Positions 6,737 to 11,260 of a DNA stretch of 11,260 nucleotides are shown piece after piece. The stretch is from OMOG01 sp041485845. GTDB taxonomy: Bacteria; Acidobacteriota; Terriglobia; Bryobacterales; Bryobacteraceae. Under the pieces are notes generated by a model that saw only the letters and a program-made list of their open reading frames with translations, was not told the DNA's origin and ran no database searches. The position numbers and the translations under genes are program-made. Numbering within the stretch: the stretch's first letter is position 1; the number at the start of each line of letters is the position of its first letter. The stretch spans positions 1-11,260 of the forward strand of contig JBGPKH010000258.1 of NCBI GenBank assembly GCA_041485845.1, given 5' to 3'.

Positions 6737-8370
6737 TACTCCGACACCACCGGCCCATCGCCCTTGGAGAGATCCTGGAGGATCTGTTCGCGGCGCCCGG
6801 TGGCGGTACTCACGGCCGATTCCATGGCCATGCGATAGAGGACGGCGCCGAGGATCGCGGCAATCGCCATCGCGATGGCAAACACCAACTCGCTGGCGAA
6901 CGCATATCGCGCCAGGTATGCCAGAAAGACCGGCAGCAGGGCCAGCGGGTAGAGGATGAAAATCAGTCCCTGGAAGCGGCTGGATGCGCCTCCCTGGGAG
7001 ACCCGCTCCGGGCTCAACCCGCGGGGATACTGCACGGAGGCGATATTGCCCAGCGCCAGCAGATAGAGCGAACAGACGCCCACCACCAGCAGCGTCTCGA
7101 CCGCCGTCCGCCAGCCGCCGCTCACGCCCAGCGCCGCGGTCACGCCGATGAGGACCAGCACTTCGAGGTAGATAAAGAAAAGCGCCGCGATATTCTTGCC
7201 CGCCAGAGTCCTGGAGAGGGGTTGCGGCGCGGCGAAGTAGAAGACCGCCGCGGAGCGGTCGAAACCGAAGCAGTTCCAGTAGGTCACCTGGCCGAGCAGG
7301 GTCAGCGCATAGACGCACACGATGGCCAGGAAATAGGGCGAGCCCCCCGGGGAAATCCCGACGCGGCGGCCCGCGAGTGTGGGAAACCAGACGACCAATC
7401 CGAATGTGAAGCCCATGATGAACACCATGCGGAAGCGCGGCGTGCGCGCCAGCGAACGGAGCTCCTTCTCGATCATGCAGGCCAGTGGATCGCGCCAGAC
7501 GAGCGAGGGAAGACGATAGAATCGCTCCATCCAGCCGCGCCCTCGGGAGGCGCGGGCGCGCAGCGGGGTGGCCTGCGCGGCGACGGCATCGTAGCGCAGG
7601 TTGCGTTCGAACTGGGTGCGGCCGAACCAGAGCGCGACGAGCGTCCAGGCGCAGAGGGAAAGCAGGGCCAGCCATTCGAATCCGCCGTGGCCGGAAGGGT
7701 CCCCGGCCGGCGCCGCGACGCGCGCCGCCGCGGTCCACGGAAGACCGAGCGCCTGCACGGTCCCACCCAGACCTTTGAGGCCTTTGGGACGGGCTCCCGA
7801 TTCCACCATGAACCGCGGCACCACATACAGCATGAGCAGGAAAAAACTCAGGACTTCACGCACTCTGCGGCGCGTGAGCAAGCGCTCGAGCAGGCTGCGC
7901 ATTCCGGAGGCCAGCAGCAGATTGAACAGCACAAAAATCAGCGCGGCGCACACCAGCCTGGGCAGCGCACTCCATCCGCCGGCCACGGGATTGAAGAGGA
8001 GACCCGCGGTTCCACCGGCCAGCACCAACACCATCTCCGCTCCCGTGACGAGGCGGAGCAGAATCTCCACCAGGAACATCTTCCCGTGGGGCACAGGGTA
8101 GAGGAGCAGCTTCCGCAGATCCAGGCCGGAGCCCATGCTGGCCGACAGAACGGGAATGATCTGCCAGTATCCGCAGACCCCCAGGAACGCCATAGGCAGG
8201 TAGAGACGAAGCTGCCCGGCCTTGGCCTGCCCGGCCAGAAGGGCGGCGGCGCAGGCGGCACCGACCCAGATACCGTACCAGACTACGCCGGTGACGATGC
8301 TGAATATGGCGCCGCGGCGCGCGGCGATGCGCATGCTCAACAACTGCGCCCGCAGAATCGCCGCGATCAT
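6736..8370 (-). CDS. ABC transporter permease, about 12 TM segments
   Basis: This 544-aa integral membrane protein has hydrophobic segments near residues 21-47, 54-76, 100-127, 137-157, 172-190, 231-250, 314-334, 344-365, 390-415, 422-446, 466-490 and 493-513. A basic cytoplasmic loop (about 251-313, with EKELRSLARTPRFR) separates two halves, so it looks like two six-helix ABC-2-type units in one chain. One such chain may build most of the membrane pore. The short C-terminal tail (GRREQILQDL) is charged. The start ATG at 8370-8368 overlaps the TGA of the ATPase gene as ATGA, so the two are translationally coupled and surely form one transporter. Upstream extension to 8514 is rejected because it would lie inside the ATPase gene and read as arginine-rich nonsense. 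Direction and substrate are unknown; ABC-2 systems are usually exporters. Confidence 0.9.
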   Translation of the reverse strand: MIAAILRAQLLSMRIAARRGAIFSIVTGVVWYGIWVGAACAAALLAGQAKAGQLRLYLPMAFLGVCGYWQIIPVLSASMGSGLDLRKLLLYPVPHGKMFLVEILLRLVTGAEMVLVLAGGTAGLLFNPVAGGWSALPRLVCAALIFVLFNLLLASGMRSLLERLLTRRRVREVLSFFLLMLYVVPRFMVESGARPKGLKGLGGTVQALGLPWTAAARVAAPAGDPSGHGGFEWLALLSLCAWTLVALWFGRTQFERNLRYDAVAAQATPLRARASRGRGWMERFYRLPSLVWRDPLACMIEKELRSLARTPRFRMVFIMGFTFGLVVWFPTLAGRRVGISPGGSPYFLAIVCVYALTLLGQVTYWNCFGFDRSAAVFYFAAPQPLSRTLAGKNIAALFFIYLEVLVLIGVTAALGVSGGWRTAVETLLVVGVCSLYLLALGNIASVQYPRGLSPERVSQGGASSRFQGLIFILYPLALLPVFLAYLARYAFASELVFAIAMAIAAILGAVLYRMAMESAVSTATGRREQILQDLSKGDGPVVSE

Positions 8371-9116
8371 AGCCAGCCCAGGCGCTCCATCTGGTTGCCG
8401 GCGCCCACGATGCGCACGAACGCGTCCTCCAGGGATTCGCCGCCCGCGCGAAGCTCTTCGAGGGCGCCGCTGGTGACGATCCGGCCATCGTCGATGATGG
8501 CCACGCGGTCGCACAGCCTCTCCACCACTTCGAGCACGTGGGAGGTGAGGAAAATCGTGGCGCCGCGCCGCACCTGGTCGATCAGGATGTCCTTCATGAG
8601 GCGCGCGCCCACGGCGTCCACACCTTCGAACGGCTCGTCCATGAGGAACAACTCGGGATGGTGGATGAGGGACGCCGCCATGGCCACGCGCTTGCGCATG
8701 CCCTTGGAATACTCGCCGATGATCTTGCGGTCCACTTGCAGTTGAAACAGGTCCAGCAAGTCGCGGGCGCGCTGCACGGCGGTCGGGCGGGTGAGGCCGT
8801 ACATGCGTCCGACAAACTCCAGGAACTCGGCGCCGGTGAGGCGGTCGAAGAGCAGCGATTCGTCAGGCACCAGCCCGATGCGGCGCTTGATTTCCAGGTC
8901 CTGCTCCGGCAGCCGAAAGCCCAGAATCTCGATGGTGCCGCTGTCGGCCGGAATCAAGCCGGTGAGCATGCGGATGGTGGTGGACTTGCCCGCGCCGTTG
9001 GGACCGAGGAAGCCGAAGAACGATCCGCGCGGAACCTCGAGGTCCACGCCATCCACGGCGGCCTTCGACCCGTAGAACTTTTTCAATCCGCGGACGAGGA
9101 TCGCGGGCGGGGACAT
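8367..9116 (-). CDS. ABC transporter ATP-binding protein
   Basis: This complete 249-aa nucleotide-binding subunit carries the ABC motifs in order. They are Walker A GPNGAGKST (38-46), signature YSKGM (136-140, in place of LSGGQ), Walker B LFLMDE (156-161), D-loop region EGVDAVG (164-170) and H-loop H193 in TSHVLE. At the Q-loop position the usual glutamine is replaced by acidic residues (GLVPDES, 81-87), a variation also met in ABC-2 exporters of the CcmA/NatA type. YSKGM is common in the same group. It hydrolyses ATP to drive the permease encoded next, which begins inside this stop codon (ATGA overlap). The start ATG at 9116-9114 gives a normal MSPPAILVRGLKKFYG beginning. No strong Shine-Dalgarno is seen, and TACACT on the minus strand just upstream is only a weak -10 candidate. 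No regulator lies next to it. Confidence 0.95.
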   Translation of the reverse strand: MSPPAILVRGLKKFYGSKAAVDGVDLEVPRGSFFGFLGPNGAGKSTTIRMLTGLIPADSGTIEILGFRLPEQDLEIKRRIGLVPDESLLFDRLTGAEFLEFVGRMYGLTRPTAVQRARDLLDLFQLQVDRKIIGEYSKGMRKRVAMAASLIHHPELFLMDEPFEGVDAVGARLMKDILIDQVRRGATIFLTSHVLEVVERLCDRVAIIDDGRIVTSGALEELRAGGESLEDAFVRIVGAGNQMERLGWL

Positions 9117-9246
9117 GGATACCAGTGTACGTTGGTTGGGGCTCCCTCAAGGCCGGGGAGGACGGCATGGGTGCTTCAACGTTGCCGGGATATCCTCGGC
9201 CGGCCGCGAAATCCCGTTGCCTCGGTTCGAGCACATGGGGATTTAC

Positions 9247-9380
9247 GCTGCAAAAGTTCTAAATGTGTCCAGACTGGGGAGCCAAATCTCAAAATCGCGT
9301 CCCGACCCAGCCCAGTTCGCCAGTTCGCAAGATGCGGTTCCTCTGCGGACCGCGTTTTAGGCTGCGAAAGTTCGAAACGT
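9247..9380 (+). repeat. Pair of imperfect 20-bp direct repeats
   Basis: The 20 bases at 9247-9266 and at 9361-9380 agree at 17 positions, sharing the pattern GCTGCRAAAGTTCKAAAYGT, with starts 114 bp apart. Between them CAGTTCGC is repeated head to tail at 9313-9320 and 9321-9328. The repeats could mark an excised or decayed element, be binding sites, or be chance. Confidence 0.4.
9334..9358 (+). terminator. Terminator-like hairpin with no plus-strand gene before it
   Basis: On the plus strand GCGGTTC (9334-9340) can pair with GGACCGC (9347-9353). This gives a 7-bp stem with one G:T pair and a 6-base loop, followed by G and then TTTT at 9355-9358. This is the shape of a weak intrinsic terminator. 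No plus-strand coding region ends upstream, so if it is real it would end an unannotated short transcript or be a relic. The short T run keeps confidence low. Confidence 0.25.
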
Positions 9381-9733
9381 AATGCCGAGTACCGGATAAC
9401 CCCAAGCAAACAACATCAAGCGTTCTCGGAACCAATAATCACGCGGCTCTCGCGATAAGGCCAGCCGGCATAATCCGGAAACGCCGACGGGGCTGCCCCC
9501 GCGGGCAACTCTGTCCTCCGCAGGCAGCAACAGCCCAATTGGCGGCCACTTCGGTGACAGGACGGGCTGGATTCTCGCCATGCTCGGATATCCTCAATTT
9601 CTGTGCTTATTCTAATCCTTTCTGCCCAAGTTGCCGAGCACAGGCATGCGTTTAATTTTAATGCGGTTTGATGCAGTTTTCCTCCTCCAGATCTGCCATG
9701 ATGACATCGGTGACGCTTTCCAAGCCTCACCGA

Positions 9734-9739
9734 AAGGAG
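9734..9739 (+). promoter_or_regulatory. Ribosome binding site fixing the oxidoreductase start
   Basis: AAGGAG lies 5 bp before the ATG at 9745. It picks this ATG over the in-frame ATG at 9631, whose extra 38 residues look random and would push the twin-arginine leader away from the N-terminus. Confidence 0.85.
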
Positions 9740-9744
9740 TCGGG

Positions 9745-11088
9745 ATGGATCAACTCGAACGCCGCGATTTTCTCAAAGCCGCGGGTGCGGCTGGACTGAC
9801 CGCCAACCTCTTCACGGGCCGCCTGCGTGGGGCCAACGACCGCATCACCATGGCCTTCATCGGCATCGGCGCCCAGGGAACGGGCAACATGCGGAACGCG
9901 CTGAATGCGCGCGACCAGGCGCAGGTGGTGGCCGTATGCGACGTGTACCAGCCGGCCCTGGAGAAGGCCACGGCGGCGGTTCGCGCCCGTTACGGATCGG
10001 ATCCCAAAGCCGTGAAGGACTTCCGCGAGATCCTCGCGGACAAGTCCATCGACGCGGTCTGCGTCAGCACGCCGGACCACTGGCACGCCTACATGACCGT
10101 GGAAGCCTGCAAAGCGGGTAAAGACGTTTACGTGGAGAAGCCCGCGTTTGTCCGCCTGGACGAAGGGCCCAAAATGGTGGAGGCCGCGCGCAAGTACAAT
10201 CGCGTGGTCCAGGGCGGCACGATGCAACGCTCCATGCCGACCTTCGTCAAGGCCAAGGAACTCGTGGCCAGCGGCGCGCTCGGGGAGATTACGTGGTGCA
10301 AGACCTGGTCGTCGACGCTCGCCAAGAAGGAGGGCTTCGGCAACCCGCCCGACAGCGCTCCACCGCCCGATCTCGACTGGGACATGTGGCTCGGGCCGGC
10401 GCGCAAGGTTCCGTTCAACGAGAATCGCTGGGGCGTCAAGAAGGCCACCTTCCCCACCTTCCGTTATTTCTGGGACTACGCCGGTGGAGAGATGACCGAT
10501 TGGGGCATCCACTTCATCGATCCGATCCATCAATGCATGGGCGATCCGATGCCTTCAGCCATCACCGCGCTCGGCGGGCGGAGTTGGATCGCGGACAATC
10601 TCGAGACGGCCGACACCATGACCGCCGCGTTCCAGTACCCCAGCTTCATGATGAACTACGAGCTGCGCCGCAGTGTCCCGACTCCCATGTTCGGACAGTC
10701 GGGCGCGACGGGGATCATGGGCACCGAAGCCATGGTGACGGTGACGCGCAGCGGCTGCTGGCTGACTCCCAACAAGGGGTCGAAGGTGGAGGCCGTGGAG
10801 TTCCTGGCGAATGCGGGCGGGGGTGCGGGCCGGGGCGCCACGCCCGCGCAGGCGCCGCAGCCCAGCGAGCACTGGAAGAATTTCCTGGAGTGCATCAAGA
10901 CACGGCAGAAGCCCACCAGCGACATCGAGAACCTGGTGAAGTCGACGGCGGTGTGCGTGCTGGCCAACGTCTCGCTGCGCGCCAAGACGCGCATCGATTT
11001 GGATGAGAAGACGTTTACCGTGCGGCAGCGCGAAGCCCAGCCGTTCTTGCGAGTGGACTATCGGGCGCCCTGGAAGTTGGAAGTGTAA
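9745..11088 (+). CDS. Gfo/Idh/MocA family oxidoreductase with Tat leader
   Basis: This 447-aa NAD(P)-dependent oxidoreductase belongs to the family that acts on sugars, inositols and related polyols. The N-terminus carries a twin-arginine motif (ERRDFLKAAGAAGL, 5-18), so export of the folded, cofactor-loaded protein is likely. The hydrophobic stretch is modest and may not be cleaved. The Rossmann fold starts near residue 33 with the nucleotide loop GIGAQGTGN (40-48). STPDHWHAYM (108-117) and VEKP (130-133) follow, with K132 as the expected catalytic lysine. The C-terminal substrate domain includes EMTDWGIHFID (249-259), where D252 and H256 match family active-site positions. Residues about 350-372 hold a low-complexity Gly/Ala/Pro insert. 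The substrate cannot be inferred. The stop is followed 4 bp later by the double-palindrome element and, 80 bp on, by another exported protein on the same strand, which may be in the same operon. Confidence 0.95.
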   Translation: MDQLERRDFLKAAGAAGLTANLFTGRLRGANDRITMAFIGIGAQGTGNMRNALNARDQAQVVAVCDVYQPALEKATAAVRARYGSDPKAVKDFREILADKSIDAVCVSTPDHWHAYMTVEACKAGKDVYVEKPAFVRLDEGPKMVEAARKYNRVVQGGTMQRSMPTFVKAKELVASGALGEITWCKTWSSTLAKKEGFGNPPDSAPPPDLDWDMWLGPARKVPFNENRWGVKKATFPTFRYFWDYAGGEMTDWGIHFIDPIHQCMGDPMPSAITALGGRSWIADNLETADTMTAAFQYPSFMMNYELRRSVPTPMFGQSGATGIMGTEAMVTVTRSGCWLTPNKGSKVEAVEFLANAGGGAGRGATPAQAPQPSEHWKNFLECIKTRQKPTSDIENLVKSTAVCVLANVSLRAKTRIDLDEKTFTVRQREAQPFLRVDYRAPWKLEV

Positions 11089-11092
11089 CGAT

Positions 11093-11132
11093 GTGGGGCA
11101 GGTTGCCAACCTGCGGCGGGTTGGCAACCCGC
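11093..11132 (+). repeat. Double-palindrome intergenic element, copy 2
   Basis: This copy starts 4 bp after the oxidoreductase TAA. It has the same GTGGGG lead, then GCAGGTTGCCAACCTGC (11098-11114) and GCGGGTTGGCAACCCGC (11116-11132), again both centred on TTGNCAA. The first 25 bases match copy 1 (6736 leftward) with one difference, at the palindrome centre. In the second palindrome a C:G pair has become G:C and an A:T pair has become G:C, so pairing is kept. No T tract follows. Its place right after a stop codon and in the same sense as copy 1 suggests a role at mRNA 3' ends or a repeat family that settles there. Confidence 0.8.
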
Positions 11133-11168
11133 CTGCACGCAGTCTAAACGTACATTGAGGAGGGTCAC

Positions 11169-11260
11169 ATGCGAAAATTCAGGGCCGTCACTTACACGAT
11201 CTTATTCATGGCGAGTGGGGCCTTCAGCCAGACGCCGCCGCCGCAGGCTCCGGCCGGGCA
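11169..11260 (+). CDS. Exported protein, N-terminal fragment cut by window edge
   Basis: Only the first 30 codons are visible. They encode a basic start (MRKFR), a hydrophobic core (ILFMASGAF) and a likely signal-peptidase site after AFS (residue 20). A Pro/Gln/Ala-rich mature start (TPPPQAPAG) follows. A strong Shine-Dalgarno AGGAGG (11158-11163) lies 5 bp before the ATG at 11169, so the start is well supported. The gene follows the Gfo/Idh/MocA oxidoreductase by 80 bp on the same strand, with the repeat element between them. In related bacteria such neighbours are often secreted sugar-related proteins, but nothing in the visible part shows a function. Confidence 0.75.
   Translation, partial: MRKFRAVTYTILFMASGAFSQTPPPQAPAG

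Larger units (their letters stand above)
9117..9744. other. 628-bp non-coding stretch between divergent genes
   Basis: This region separates the ABC operon (minus) from the oxidoreductase gene (plus) and should hold both promoters. Open frames here have no recognisable protein pattern. The last part, about 9590-9720, is richer in A/T (TTATTCTAAT at 9607-9616, TTTAATTTTAAT at 9651-9662) and probably holds the oxidoreductase promoter, although no clean -35/-10 pair fits. The middle holds a terminator-like hairpin at 9334-9358 and two kinds of short direct repeat, listed separately. No tRNA, CRISPR array or insertion sequence is seen. It may be an old gene remnant. Confidence 0.5.

Noticed and set aside
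8371..8514. N-terminal extension of the permease into the ATPase gene
   Set aside because: The extra 48 residues are Arg/Gly/Pro-rich and out of frame with the ATPase. The ATG at 8370 gives a normal membrane-protein start coupled to the ATPase stop.
7222..8745. A 507-codon plus-strand open frame antisense to the ABC operon
   Set aside because: The product is Gln/Glu/Arg/Gly-rich without domains, and it lies opposite clear permease and ATPase genes that share an ATGA overlap.
9224..9232. GGTTCGAGC resembling a tRNA T-loop
   Set aside because: The flanks do not pair as a T stem, and no acceptor or anticodon arm can be found nearby.
9631..9744. Longer start for the oxidoreductase
   Set aside because: It lacks a ribosome site and would place 38 random residues before the twin-arginine leader. 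AAGGAG at 9734-9739 supports 9745.

Overview
The window is high-GC bacterial DNA. It most resembles an Acidobacteriota chromosome of the Solibacter/Bryobacter type. This is an inference from gene content: a secreted DUF1800/DUF1501 pair, a Gfo/Idh/MocA oxidoreductase with an RRDFLK twin-arginine leader, a secreted VOC protein and hairpin-forming intergenic repeats. No marker gene is present to prove the taxonomy. The first 95 bases are almost pure G/C with long G runs and look like a poor-quality contig end.

Layout. (1) 106-1719, minus strand: a secreted two-domain VOC (glyoxalase-fold) protein followed 6 bp later by a conserved uncharacterised 272-aa protein. (2) 1753-2490, plus strand, divergent from the VOC gene across only 33 bp: a Fic toxin-antitoxin module. 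The VbhA-type antitoxin is intact and carries the inhibitory SxxxEG motif. The Fic toxin that overlaps its 3' end is broken by at least two frame lesions, although its HPYREGNGRTQR active-site motif survives. (3) 2494-6147, minus strand: a two-gene operon for an exported DUF1800 protein with N-terminal Ig/IPT-like modules and a Tat-exported DUF1501 protein. (4) 6148-6735: a stretch without a confident gene, holding one candidate small ORF and a double-palindrome repeat. (5) 6736-9116, minus strand: a two-component ABC transporter, with ATPase and about 12-TM permease coupled by an ATGA overlap. (6) 9117-9744: a non-coding stretch with short direct repeats and one terminator-like hairpin. (7) 9745-11088, plus strand: a Tat-leader Gfo/Idh/MocA oxidoreductase, then a second copy of the double-palindrome repeat, then the start of another exported protein cut by the window edge.

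Most genes encode exported or envelope proteins, which suggests a soil or sediment heterotroph with a large secretome. The genes do not form one pathway. The points most worth following are the degraded Fic module with its surviving antitoxin, the double-palindrome element found directly after two unrelated stop codons with compensatory arm changes, and the uncharacterised 272-aa family. I saw no convincing wholly new multi-gene system.
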